A DNA stretch of 64,000 nucleotides, taken from assembly GCA_048941605.1 (NCBI GenBank), contig JBHLNL010000003.1, positions 1-64,000 on the forward strand. The letters run 5' to 3'. Under the pieces are notes generated by a model. The model was not told where the DNA came from and did no database searches. It saw nothing but the letters and a program-made list of their open reading frames with translations. Both the position numbers and the translations under genes were made by a program. Positions within the stretch are counted from its first letter, which is position 1. Every line of letters begins with the position of its first letter. Shown here piece after piece: positions 7,925-16,931 of this stretch. Source of the stretch: Loki-b32 sp048941605 (GTDB lineage Archaea; Asgardarchaeota; Lokiarchaeia; Sigyniarchaeales; SOKP01).

Positions 7925-9901
7925 ATGGATGAAAATATAGCTCATTTAGAATCTAAGGAGCTAACTCAGGCAGAAAAACTCATTGATGAAGGCATGTATG
8001 ATGAAGCCCTTCAACTCATAGAAAATTTCGAGCGAATGAAGTGTCTCACGCTTCAGGATAAAGTATCATGTCGTCTCCTCAAGTGCAACCTTTTATTTTG
8101 GCAATGGAGATTTGAGAAGATGCTTAAAATAGCAGATCAAACATATAAAGAGAGTTTAGAGTTGGAAAAAAATCTCCAATCAGTTGACACCTTAATATTA
8201 AGCGCGAAGGCTTTAAGATCTCTTGGTAGAGAAGAGGAAGCTATTAAGGTTATTAATCAAGCCGAAGAATTATTAAAATGTTTTACCAAAGAATTACCAG
8301 AAGATTACATGCAACGAGAAGCTCACATATATTTAGCTAAAGGTAAAAGATGTCCATCCAATTCTTATAAAATAGATGATCAACTAAAGTTCTTAGAACA
8401 GAGCTTAGGATTAGGAGAGAAATTAGGCAATTTTGCTATAATTGCTGAATCCCTTTTTGACATCGCTTTTATTCTTGGTAATTCAAAAGGTGAATTAAAT
8501 CATGCCATTAAATATCTAAAGCGAAGCTTATTATTTGCAGAGGAGTGTAATAGCAAGTATTATATAGCTATGAATTTGTTATTTTTAATGATTTTTCATA
8601 TGGCTAAAGGTGAATTAGATCAAAGTCTCATATATGCAGAGCAATGTTTACCAATATTCGAGAAGATTAATAATAAACAGATGATCGCAGGTTCATTTAC
8701 CCAAATTGGAGGAATCTATAGAGGAAAGGGTAACTTTGATAGAGCTTTAGGGTATCTAGAACGAGGTCTAACAATAAGAGAGGAACTTGGGATTAGTATA
8801 ACCACATCTATAACTCTCACTAATTTAATTGAGGTAGCAATCGACATAGGTGATCTTGATTTAGCCCAAAAATATTTTAACCGCTTAAAACAGCTTCACG
8901 AACAAGAGGAAAGTAAATGGGTTAATTCAATATTTCGCTTAAGTAAGGCCATCCTACTGAAAACCAGTCCTCGAGCCCGCAATCGAGTAAAGGCTGAGGA
9001 TATATTAAAACAGATTCTTAAAGAAAAAGATTTACCTATTGATTTTTTAATAAATGTTTTACTTAATTTATGCGAATTACTCTTAACTGAATTAAATCTA
9101 ACAAATGAAGTAGAAATATTAGAAGAGATTAATCCTTATCTAACCCAACTTTTAAATTTATCAGATAAAGCAAATTCATTTTGGATTTTGGGGGAAACAT
9201 ACCTTCTACAAGCCAAATTAGCATTAGTTTCATTGAATCTAGATGAAGCACGCAGATTATTAACTAAAGGACAGAAAATTGCTGGAAAATATGGTCTTAG
9301 ACTATTAGCTCGGAAAATTTCAAATGAACATGATGAATTACTTAGGCGGTTAGATATGTGGGAAAATTTAAAAGAATCAAAAGCATCTTTAACTGAGCGT
9401 ATGGAATTAGCGCGTTTAAATGAGCAAATGGAGAATATGATACGAACGAGAGGTAAAACTATTCCCCAAGTTTCTGATGAACAGCCTGTATTTCTTTTAA
9501 TTGTCTCTGAGGGAGGGAGACCGATATTCTCTCAATCCTTTTTAAAGGACAAATCTTTTGAAGATCATCTTTTTGGGGGTTTTTTTACAACTATTAATTC
9601 CTTTATTAATGAAAAGTTTTCAGAAGGGCTGGATCGTGCCATTTTTGGAGAGCATACGCTCCTTTTGAATTCTATTTCCCCTTTTATGGTTTGTTATGTA
9701 TATAAGGGACAGTCCTATTCTGCTCACCATCGGCTTAAGTCATTTGTTAATGAATTAAAAAGAAACAAAGGTGTTTGGAACACAATCGAAAAATTTTATC
9801 AATCAAATCAAGAAATTCAGATTAATAATATTCCTCTACTTGATTCATTAGTAAATGATATCTTTATAAAGAAAAATATAACATTAGATTTAAAACAATA
9901 A
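7925..9901 (+). CDS. TPR protein with conserved C-terminal longin/roadblock-like domain (paralogue 1 of 3)
   Basis: 658 residues. Residues 1 to about 470 are tandem helical pairs with tetratricopeptide spacing (for example the unit around GNFDRALGYLERGLTI). A linker with a short coiled coil (ERMELARLNEQMENM, near 495) leads to a compact alpha/beta C-terminal domain from about 515 onward that begins FLLIVSEGGRPIFSQSF and includes LFGGFF and FGEHTLL. The terminal domain looks like the profilin-like (longin or roadblock) fold in strand/helix order, but that is inference. TPR arrays usually bind peptides, so a scaffold or sensor role is plausible. No signal peptide or membrane segment. First of three tandem paralogues. 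Confidence 0.8.
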   Translation: MDENIAHLESKELTQAEKLIDEGMYDEALQLIENFERMKCLTLQDKVSCRLLKCNLLFWQWRFEKMLKIADQTYKESLELEKNLQSVDTLILSAKALRSLGREEEAIKVINQAEELLKCFTKELPEDYMQREAHIYLAKGKRCPSNSYKIDDQLKFLEQSLGLGEKLGNFAIIAESLFDIAFILGNSKGELNHAIKYLKRSLLFAEECNSKYYIAMNLLFLMIFHMAKGELDQSLIYAEQCLPIFEKINNKQMIAGSFTQIGGIYRGKGNFDRALGYLERGLTIREELGISITTSITLTNLIEVAIDIGDLDLAQKYFNRLKQLHEQEESKWVNSIFRLSKAILLKTSPRARNRVKAEDILKQILKEKDLPIDFLINVLLNLCELLLTELNLTNEVEILEEINPYLTQLLNLSDKANSFWILGETYLLQAKLALVSLNLDEARRLLTKGQKIAGKYGLRLLARKISNEHDELLRRLDMWENLKESKASLTERMELARLNEQMENMIRTRGKTIPQVSDEQPVFLLIVSEGGRPIFSQSFLKDKSFEDHLFGGFFTTINSFINEKFSEGLDRAIFGEHTLLLNSISPFMVCYVYKGQSYSAHHRLKSFVNELKRNKGVWNTIEKFYQSNQEIQINNIPLLDSLVNDIFIKKNITLDLKQ

Positions 9902-9932
9902 TTAGCTTAATGTATTTATAAGGTTATAATCC
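9899..9932 (+). promoter_or_regulatory. Promoter module, copy 2, before second TPR gene
   Basis: TAATTAGCTTAA at 9899-9910 starts inside the stop codon of the preceding gene; TATTTATAA and GGTTATAATCC (9922-9932) follow. Block spacing is 11 bases against 10 in copy 1. The start codon is 15 bases further on. Confidence 0.55.
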
Positions 9933-9947
9933 ACTTTCAGTGTAAAA

Positions 9948-11900
9948 ATGTCTCATTTAGAGCTAGATGAATTGGCACAAGTTGAAAAACTCTTTGATGA
10001 ATTTAAGCTTGATGAAGCTATTGAATTATTGGACTATTTAATACAACACGAAGGAATTACTATCCAACAAAAAGTTTCATACCAGTTTCTCAAGGGACAA
10101 ATTCTAGTATATCAGGGAAAGGTCAAGGAGCTTTTTAAGTTGGGAAGAAAAATATACAAAGAAAGTCAAAGATCTAATGCCTCTCTCCAATCGGTTGATG
10201 GATTATCCTTGGTTTTTGTAGGTTTGATTTTATTTAATAGATTTGATGAATCCCTCGAAGTTATTCAAAAAGCTGAAGATATATTAAAGCTAATCTCTCA
10301 AAAATTTCAAAATGATTTATTGCTAAGAAAAGTTCGAATAAATGTTTCAAAAGCAGTTATTAATTTTAATAAAGGTAATATAGATTTGGCAGAAAAGTAC
10401 TTTGAATGGAGTATCGGGATGCAAAAAGAACTTGGTGCTACTTGGGAAATTATCTGGGCTCATCTTCAAATGGCAGCTCTACTAGATAATGTTAAAACTA
10501 GATTTGATCTTGGTATGGAATATTCTAATAAAGCACTGGCACTTGCAGAAGAAATAAAATTTAACCACTACTGGATTGCTATGTGCCATACTCAATTGGG
10601 AGGGATATATTCAGAATTAGGTGAATTTAATATTAGTTTAGAACATTCTATGAAAAGTTTAAACCTATTTGAAAAACTTAAAAATAGACTAATGGTCGCT
10701 GGTCTCAAAAATAATATAGGATATATAAATGGTATTATCGGAAATTATGATGTTGCTTTGAAATATTTGGAGGACGCTTTGATAATTTGGGAGCAAGAAC
10801 CTATAAATATAGAAGGATGTCTTGACAGTTTAATATTTGTATCTCTAGAAAAAGGAGATACTGAACTTGCTCAAAAATATTTTCAACGTCTAGAAGAATT
10901 GTATAATAAAAGAAGAAATGGTGAAATCGAAACATTATACCAATATAATAAAGCGAAAATGTTAAAAAGGAGTTCTCGAATCCGGGATATTGCCAAAGCT
11001 GAAGAATTATTAAAGAAACTGCTTGATAAGAAACCTACTTTTTTAAATATTTCTATTGATGTATATATCGAACTTTGCGATTTACTTCTTTCGGAATTCC
11101 GTATAAATAAAAACACCGAAGTACTCAAGGAAATTAATCATAACTTTGAACAATTATTAACTATAGCTGAAAAATCACACTCATATTTAATTTTTTGTGA
11201 AACCTTCATATTACAAGCGAAATTAGCTTTAGTAAATTTGGATGTTAAAGCAGCGAGACGTTTTTTAACCCAAGCTCAAAAGATTGCTGAATCTTACGGA
11301 ATAAAACGATTAGCAATGAGAATTTCATATGAACATGATGAATTACTTAAACAATTAAAAATTTGGGAGGAGTTTAAAGAATCAAAAATATCTATGTCTG
11401 AACGTATAAAACTTTCACGGTTAAATGAACAAATGGAGGATTTAGTAAGTAAACGAATGATCAATGTTCCAGAGCTTTCAGATGAAGAACCCTTACTAAT
11501 TTTAATCGTTTCCGAGGGTGGAAGACCCATTTTCTCTCAATCATTTATTGAGGATAAATTTTTTGAAGACCACCTTTTTGGAGGATTTTTTACAGCTATT
11601 AATTCCTTTATTAATGAAAAATTCTCTGGGGGGCTTGATCGTGCTTCATTTGGGGAACATACACTCCTCATGAATTCTTTCTCACCCTTTTTAGTATGCT
11701 ATTTATTTAAGGGGCAATCATATTTAGCCCAACAAAGAGTTATGAAATTGATTGATGATATTAAAAAGGATGCAAATACGTGGAAAACTTTTAATGAATA
11801 TTATGAATCAAACCAAGAAATACAACCAGATGACATCCCCGCACTTAAGTCTCTAATATCTAAAATTTTCATAGATAAAAGTTTCTCTCTCAATGTATAG
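9948..11900 (+). CDS. TPR protein with conserved C-terminal longin/roadblock-like domain (paralogue 2 of 3)
   Basis: 650 residues, same plan as its neighbours: TPR-like helical repeats over residues 1-470, the linker ERIKLSRLNEQMEDLV near 490, and the C-terminal alpha/beta domain beginning LILIVSEGGRPIFSQSF with LFGGFF and FGEHTLLMNS. The last 170 residues are much more like those of the flanking paralogues than the repeats are, so the C-terminal domain is the conserved functional part and the TPR array has diverged. It has its own promoter module overlapping the previous stop codon. Partner unknown. Confidence 0.8.
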   Translation: MSHLELDELAQVEKLFDEFKLDEAIELLDYLIQHEGITIQQKVSYQFLKGQILVYQGKVKELFKLGRKIYKESQRSNASLQSVDGLSLVFVGLILFNRFDESLEVIQKAEDILKLISQKFQNDLLLRKVRINVSKAVINFNKGNIDLAEKYFEWSIGMQKELGATWEIIWAHLQMAALLDNVKTRFDLGMEYSNKALALAEEIKFNHYWIAMCHTQLGGIYSELGEFNISLEHSMKSLNLFEKLKNRLMVAGLKNNIGYINGIIGNYDVALKYLEDALIIWEQEPINIEGCLDSLIFVSLEKGDTELAQKYFQRLEELYNKRRNGEIETLYQYNKAKMLKRSSRIRDIAKAEELLKKLLDKKPTFLNISIDVYIELCDLLLSEFRINKNTEVLKEINHNFEQLLTIAEKSHSYLIFCETFILQAKLALVNLDVKAARRFLTQAQKIAESYGIKRLAMRISYEHDELLKQLKIWEEFKESKISMSERIKLSRLNEQMEDLVSKRMINVPELSDEEPLLILIVSEGGRPIFSQSFIEDKFFEDHLFGGFFTAINSFINEKFSGGLDRASFGEHTLLMNSFSPFLVCYLFKGQSYLAQQRVMKLIDDIKKDANTWKTFNEYYESNQEIQPDDIPALKSLISKIFIDKSFSLNV

Positions 11901-12046
11901 AATATATTTATATTAAATAACATCTGAATTAGAAGCAAGTAAGAAATTATTGCAATATTAAATTATATTTAAATCGGTACTGTTCTTAATAGTTATCTTG
12001 TATCTGAAAAGTATGAATCCATGAAAATCAAAAGTAATAAAAAATA

Positions 12047-14134
12047 ATGTCATATCCAGAAGCTGAAGAATTAATTCAGGCAACAAAACTTATTGCTGCT
12101 GGTAAACTGAATAAAGCGCAAGAGATTTTGAAGGATATAGAAGAGAAGAGTGGTCAAAGTCCTCAAAACATCATCATATCTCATCTACTTAAGTGCGAAC
12201 TCTTAAGTGAGCGAGGCTTATATGAAGAAGGGATTAAAATTGCTGAACATACCTACAATATGAGTTTAGAACTAGGATTAAATCTTTTAGCTCTAGATGC
12301 TCTATTAACTTGGGCTTTTTTGCTATTATGTCTTGGAAAGCCTGATCAATCATCTGAAATTACTGAAAAGGCAGAACTCTTATTCAAATCTTTAGTAAAT
12401 GAATTACCAGCTGATAACAAACAGAGAGAGTCGTCTTTAGCTTTGCTGAAAGGATGGATCTACCATCAACGAGGTGATATTGAGTCAGCAATTAATCACT
12501 TTGAGCTTAGTCTTTCTTTACGAGAAAAATTTGAGTTTAAAAATGAATTTTCTCTTTATGGGAATAGACATGAACTTGCCCTTTATGGAATCGCTTGGGC
12601 CTATTATAGCGAGGGTAAATATAATCGTGCTTTAAAATATTCAGAACAAGGCATTGGTATTGCAGAAGAAAAAGGGCATATTTCTGATAAATTAAGTTTT
12701 CTCTTTATTATGGCAAACGTTTATAGTTTTAAATGGGAATTGGATAAGAGTATAATGTATGCTGAAAAGTGTATGAAAATTTGTAAACAACTTGATAATA
12801 AGATACTTGCTGCAAGAGTTCTTGAAGTCTTAGGATGGAATTATAAAATGAAAGGAGATCTAAATCGAAGTATTGAGATTTATGAAGAAGGTTTGGAAAT
12901 TTTTAAGGAATCTGATCACATACTTCTTATATCTCTTATATTAAACAATTTAGCGTCCTGTTATAAAATGAAAGGAGAATTGGATCAAGCGTTAAAATTT
13001 ATAGAACAAGCAATAGTATTAAGTAATGAGATAAATCACACATATCGAATTTCGAGCAATCTTAGTTTTTTAATTCAGATTTTAATTAGCAAGGGTGATT
13101 TAGAACGGGCACAGAATTCACTTCAAGAATTCGAACATATAAACAATCAAATCAAAAACAGAGATATAAATCACATGTATCTTCTTGATAAAGCTCTACT
13201 TTTAAAAACTAGTTCTCGGGCTATAAATCGAGGTAAAGCTGAGGAAATTTTAAAGCAGATCCTTGAAACTGAGAACTTAAATTCTGAAATATACATGGAA
13301 GCATTACTTAACTTAAGTGAATTACTCATAACTGATTTGCAAATATCTGATGAGTCAGAAATATTGGAGGAGATTCACCTTCTCATTACAAAACTATTGG
13401 ATTTATCAGAAAAATCCCGATCGTATTGGGTTTTAGGAGAATCATATCTTCTCAATGCCAAACTAGCATTAATCCAATTGAGATTAAACGAAGCACGAAA
13501 GCTATTAACTCAAGGGCAAAAAGTTGCTGAAAAGTACGGAATGACCCTATTGGCAAGGAAAATTTCACATGAACATGATGAATTACTTAAGCGATTAGAT
13601 ATGTGGGAAAATTTAAGAGAATCGAAAATATCCATGTCTGAACGTATAAAACTATCACAGTTAAATGAACAAATGGAGAATGTGGTAAGTAAACGAATGA
13701 TTAAAGTTCCAGAGCTTTCAGATGAGGAACCTATTCTTTTATTAATAGTTTCAGAGGGTGGGACTCCACTTTTCTCTCAATCATTTATTGAGGATAAATC
13801 TTATGAAGACCATCTTTTTGGAGGTTTTTTAAGTGCTGTAAATACTTTCATGGACGAAATGTTCTCTGAAGAGCTTGATCGGGCAACTTTTGGAGAACAT
13901 ACTCTTCTCATGCGCTCTATATCGCCTTTTTTCCTATGTTATATATATAAAGGTCAATCTTATTCTGCACAAAATCGAATAAATTCATTTATAAATGAAA
14001 TACAACGTAATAAAGAGGTGTGGAGTACTTTTGAAAAATATTATCAAATGAACAGGGAAATTCAATTGAAAGATATTCCCCCCCTTGATCCTATTATAAA
14101 AGAGGTATTTATTGATAGAACTTTAGTTACATAA
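12047..14134 (+). CDS. TPR protein with conserved C-terminal longin/roadblock-like domain (paralogue 3 of 3)
   Basis: 695 residues, the longest copy, with additional TPR-like units (for example around YNRALKYSEQGIGIAEE and GELDQALKFIEQAI). The linker ERIKLSQLNEQMENVV and the end domain (LLLIVSEGGTPLFSQSF, LFGGFL, FGEHTLLMRS) are close to paralogue 2 at the DNA level as well, pointing to recent duplication or gene conversion of the 3' half. The upstream 146 bases lack the promoter module seen before the other two; a TATA-like TATATTTAAA lies near 11965-11974. A HEAT-like gene follows after 54 bases and may be co-transcribed. Confidence 0.8.
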   Translation: MSYPEAEELIQATKLIAAGKLNKAQEILKDIEEKSGQSPQNIIISHLLKCELLSERGLYEEGIKIAEHTYNMSLELGLNLLALDALLTWAFLLLCLGKPDQSSEITEKAELLFKSLVNELPADNKQRESSLALLKGWIYHQRGDIESAINHFELSLSLREKFEFKNEFSLYGNRHELALYGIAWAYYSEGKYNRALKYSEQGIGIAEEKGHISDKLSFLFIMANVYSFKWELDKSIMYAEKCMKICKQLDNKILAARVLEVLGWNYKMKGDLNRSIEIYEEGLEIFKESDHILLISLILNNLASCYKMKGELDQALKFIEQAIVLSNEINHTYRISSNLSFLIQILISKGDLERAQNSLQEFEHINNQIKNRDINHMYLLDKALLLKTSSRAINRGKAEEILKQILETENLNSEIYMEALLNLSELLITDLQISDESEILEEIHLLITKLLDLSEKSRSYWVLGESYLLNAKLALIQLRLNEARKLLTQGQKVAEKYGMTLLARKISHEHDELLKRLDMWENLRESKISMSERIKLSQLNEQMENVVSKRMIKVPELSDEEPILLLIVSEGGTPLFSQSFIEDKSYEDHLFGGFLSAVNTFMDEMFSEELDRATFGEHTLLMRSISPFFLCYIYKGQSYSAQNRINSFINEIQRNKEVWSTFEKYYQMNREIQLKDIPPLDPIIKEVFIDRTLVT

Positions 14135-14188
14135 TAAGAGTTAGTAGATTTAAACTCCAAAAATATTCATGTCATATAATTTAAAATT

Positions 14189-14923
14189 ATGAAGATTATT
14201 AACCAAGAATTTGACAGCATCATAAAGTCAAAAAATCCTGATGAAATAAATGATTTTTTAATTAAATTAAGTGAAAGTCCAGATATTGAATATTTTATCG
14301 TTATAGACTATCTTATAGAAAATTTAGAGGTCCAAATATTTGAGAAAATTAAACTCAATCTTATATTTTTGATAGGAGAGATTGCTAAGCTGTCCGCTAT
14401 AGATGCCAAATATTTAAGCTTTTTATCCAAAACCTATTATTCATCAGATAGATGGGTTAGAGATGAAATAATTCAAGCAATTGGAAAAATTTTGAGTAAA
14501 ACAGTAATTGAAGAAGAAATAATTAAACTATTAGGATATGCAATTAACGACGATTATCTCCCTATTAGAATTAATGCCCTTAAAACATTATTAGATTTAG
14601 AAAAATTACCCCTTTTTGTATGGAGGAACATCTTTCTGGCATTGAATTCAAAGAACTCTGAATTAGAAGCAATTTCAGCAAATATTTTGAATAAATTTCT
14701 TTCTGGTTTTAATCTATTGTTTAGTTCATTGACACATTTAGAAAATTATAAAATATTGAAGCCTAATGCCATAAGAGCTTTAATGTTGATTTATTTTAAA
14801 TCTCCAATTAATCTTGAATCATTTCGGGAAAGCATTGCAACTTCAAATTGGGAAAATGAGTATAAAGAGAATTATCTTAAAGAAATTGATTTATATGAAA
14901 AAATTCTAATGAAAAGATTGTAG
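14189..14923 (+). CDS. HEAT-like alpha-helical repeat protein
   Basis: 244 residues, almost wholly helical. The middle shows HEAT-type units (DRWVRDEIIQAIGKILSK; LPIRINALKTLLDLEKL) with the typical conserved Asp/Arg and Val/Ala spacing. Such solenoids serve as protein-binding scaffolds; no catalytic motif is present. It lies just downstream of the three TPR genes on the same strand and ends 10 bases from the convergent ATPase gene. No specific family recognised. Confidence 0.65.
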   Translation: MKIINQEFDSIIKSKNPDEINDFLIKLSESPDIEYFIVIDYLIENLEVQIFEKIKLNLIFLIGEIAKLSAIDAKYLSFLSKTYYSSDRWVRDEIIQAIGKILSKTVIEEEIIKLLGYAINDDYLPIRINALKTLLDLEKLPLFVWRNIFLALNSKNSELEAISANILNKFLSGFNLLFSSLTHLENYKILKPNAIRALMLIYFKSPINLESFRESIATSNWENEYKENYLKEIDLYEKILMKRL

Positions 14924-14933
14924 AAGAGAGAAT

Positions 14934-16154
14934 TTATTGATACTTATCAAGGATTTCATCTAAATTTTTATTAGATAATATTATTTCATTAAATATTTTT
15001 ATCAGAAGCTTTATAATTTCCCTAGGATTACCCTTGGAATTATCGTAAATATATTTTAGAACTACTTCGTTAAGTGGATAATAAGAATCTGAGAAATCTC
15101 TAAAATAATCAAAATAATTCATGTTACCAAAAAAATATTCTAAATTTTGCTTATAAAATGCTGAGAGATCTTCCTCTAAAAAGTTGGATAAACAAATAGG
15201 GTCTTTAAATAAACTTAATAATTTCTCATCCTTTCTTTCTAATTCATTCTTTATTTCTGTGCAATAATCCACTGATTTCAGAGTGACTATTATTCTAAGA
15301 CCATTAATCTTATTCAAGTTGATAATTTTATCTAATAATTTTTCAGCTGTACGTTTATCTGGTGATTCCTTTGTTCCATACAACCAACTCCGGTCAAAAA
15401 TCTCTTCTGTTTCCTCTTCTATAGTTATAGGTTTCATCATAGAAAGTACTTTTTCGAAATCATCTATGAATAAGACACTATTCACCATTGAATTTTCTAC
15501 TAATACTTTAAGCATAGTGTAGGAGTTATTCTTTTCCCGTATATCATGCATTAAATTCAATCTTGAAAGCTCTTGTATATTTATGACTTCTCCTAAAAAC
15601 CATCTTTCAGCTTCAATTTTTTTATATGGGTCTAGTTGATGAGCTGTGAGTGCATTTATTATGTCCAAAATTGCTACTTTATTTTCAAAAGCCGGTGACC
15701 ATTTATCAAAAGCAACTTTTCTTACTTTTTCAATATCAGCCAGATGAAAAAAACCATATTTTCTCTCCAAAGCTCCCCATTCATTGCACAATCTTTTTGC
15801 TATACTTCTTAGCACTTCAATACCCATATTTTCTATAAATTCTGAATAAACATTGTAATAGAATTTCTTAACTACATTTTCAAGAGAAATATAGACTATA
15901 TTATAATAATATAATTCATGTTTTAGGGTCCAAAATAAATGAGTTTTCCCAGTTCCTACATTTCCTATTATAGGTAAAATAAAATTTTCATCCTTTTCAA
16001 TTATATCAATGATAGAATTTAATAAATCCTGTCTTGATTTAACAAACCCAATGTCTTCTTCTATTTCCCCCGTAGATACAAATTTTTTAAAAGGGGAACC
16101 AGTAAATTTTAAGAGATTAAGCAATTTCTGTTTTTTATTTTCAAAAAGGAGCAT
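14934..16154 (-). CDS. AAA-type ATPase (Orc1/Cdc6- or STAND-like P-loop NTPase)
   Basis: 406 residues with Walker A GNVGTGKTH at 64-72 and Walker B SVLFIDDFEKVL ending near 237 (acidic pair D231-D232). A sensor-1-like RIIVTLKS lies further on, and a helical lid ends in GNPREIIKLLIKIF, as in Orc1/Cdc6-like and archaeal AAA ATPases. The N-terminal FTGSPFKKFVSTGE segment resembles archaeal ATPases that couple to a partner. It is 18 bp from the next gene upstream on the same strand (207-residue protein), suggesting a two-gene operon. The role is unknown; a winged-helix domain, expected for a true initiator, is not evident. Confidence 0.75.
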   Translation of the reverse strand: MLLFENKKQKLLNLLKFTGSPFKKFVSTGEIEEDIGFVKSRQDLLNSIIDIIEKDENFILPIIGNVGTGKTHLFWTLKHELYYYNIVYISLENVVKKFYYNVYSEFIENMGIEVLRSIAKRLCNEWGALERKYGFFHLADIEKVRKVAFDKWSPAFENKVAILDIINALTAHQLDPYKKIEAERWFLGEVINIQELSRLNLMHDIREKNNSYTMLKVLVENSMVNSVLFIDDFEKVLSMMKPITIEEETEEIFDRSWLYGTKESPDKRTAEKLLDKIINLNKINGLRIIVTLKSVDYCTEIKNELERKDEKLLSLFKDPICLSNFLEEDLSAFYKQNLEYFFGNMNYFDYFRDFSDSYYPLNEVVLKYIYDNSKGNPREIIKLLIKIFNEIILSNKNLDEILDKYQ

Positions 16155-16172
16155 TTTCTTATCTGGTTTATT

Positions 16173-16796
16173 TTAAATTTTTAATTCTTCAATTCCTAGA
16201 ATTATAATATATTCAACTACTTTATCATCAACATTAACAATTGGCTCATAACTTATATTGAGCTTTTCATTTTCATCTCTTCCAACAATTAAACAATCAT
16301 AGAATACAGGATCCCCATTATGGTCAATAACAACTCTATCAGCAACAATAATACCATTCCTAATCATTGAAACTGGATTTTTTAGTATTTCTCCTTTAAA
16401 AAAATCTAAATGATTAATTCCAAATTTAATATCGTTTAAAAATAGGCCAGCAGTATGAAGTAGATTGACTGTAAATGGAAAATCATTTGAAAATTGACCT
16501 TGATCATACTGTTCCATCGTTTTTTCAGGAATTGACACAGAATATTCCAAAGGTGCTTCTTCAATATTCCATTTAAAATCAGTTTTTTTTGAAAACGGAC
16601 TCAACTCATTTCCCATTTTTTCAAAACCAGTAAATAACCCGTCAGATATAATAATTCCTTCAGAATCTGAAATTTTTATATTATCTGAAAAGATAATTTT
16701 ATCCTGACACTTCGATACAATAGAGCCTGTAAATTCTCCATTAATTTGTATGCCTTTCATTGAGTCGAATAATATAAAATTAGCCGATTTATTCAT
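16173..16796 (-). CDS. Uncharacterised protein paired with the AAA ATPase
   Basis: 207 residues, not recognised. The composition is beta-rich with repeated short strands (IQINGEFTGSIV, IIISDGLFTGFE, GIIVADRVVIDHNG), no membrane segment, no cysteine clusters and no catalytic motif. The N-terminal half suggests a beta-sandwich or beta-helix-like layout; this is weak inference. Its start lies 136 bases from a divergent gene, so the intergenic region should hold both promoters. The tight spacing with the ATPase suggests a functional pair. Confidence 0.6.
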   Translation of the reverse strand: MNKSANFILFDSMKGIQINGEFTGSIVSKCQDKIIFSDNIKISDSEGIIISDGLFTGFEKMGNELSPFSKKTDFKWNIEEAPLEYSVSIPEKTMEQYDQGQFSNDFPFTVNLLHTAGLFLNDIKFGINHLDFFKGEILKNPVSMIRNGIIVADRVVIDHNGDPVFYDCLIVGRDENEKLNISYEPIVNVDDKVVEYIIILGIEELKI

Positions 16797-16931
16797 GGTA
16801 ACTACTTTTTCATCAATATCATATATTCTTTCTTAGCTAGTCTTTCAATGTTACATCATTAATCTTATATATAAATATTTTTTATTTATTTTTTGATAGA
16901 TTATTTAACCTTACCATGTAGATAGTATATA

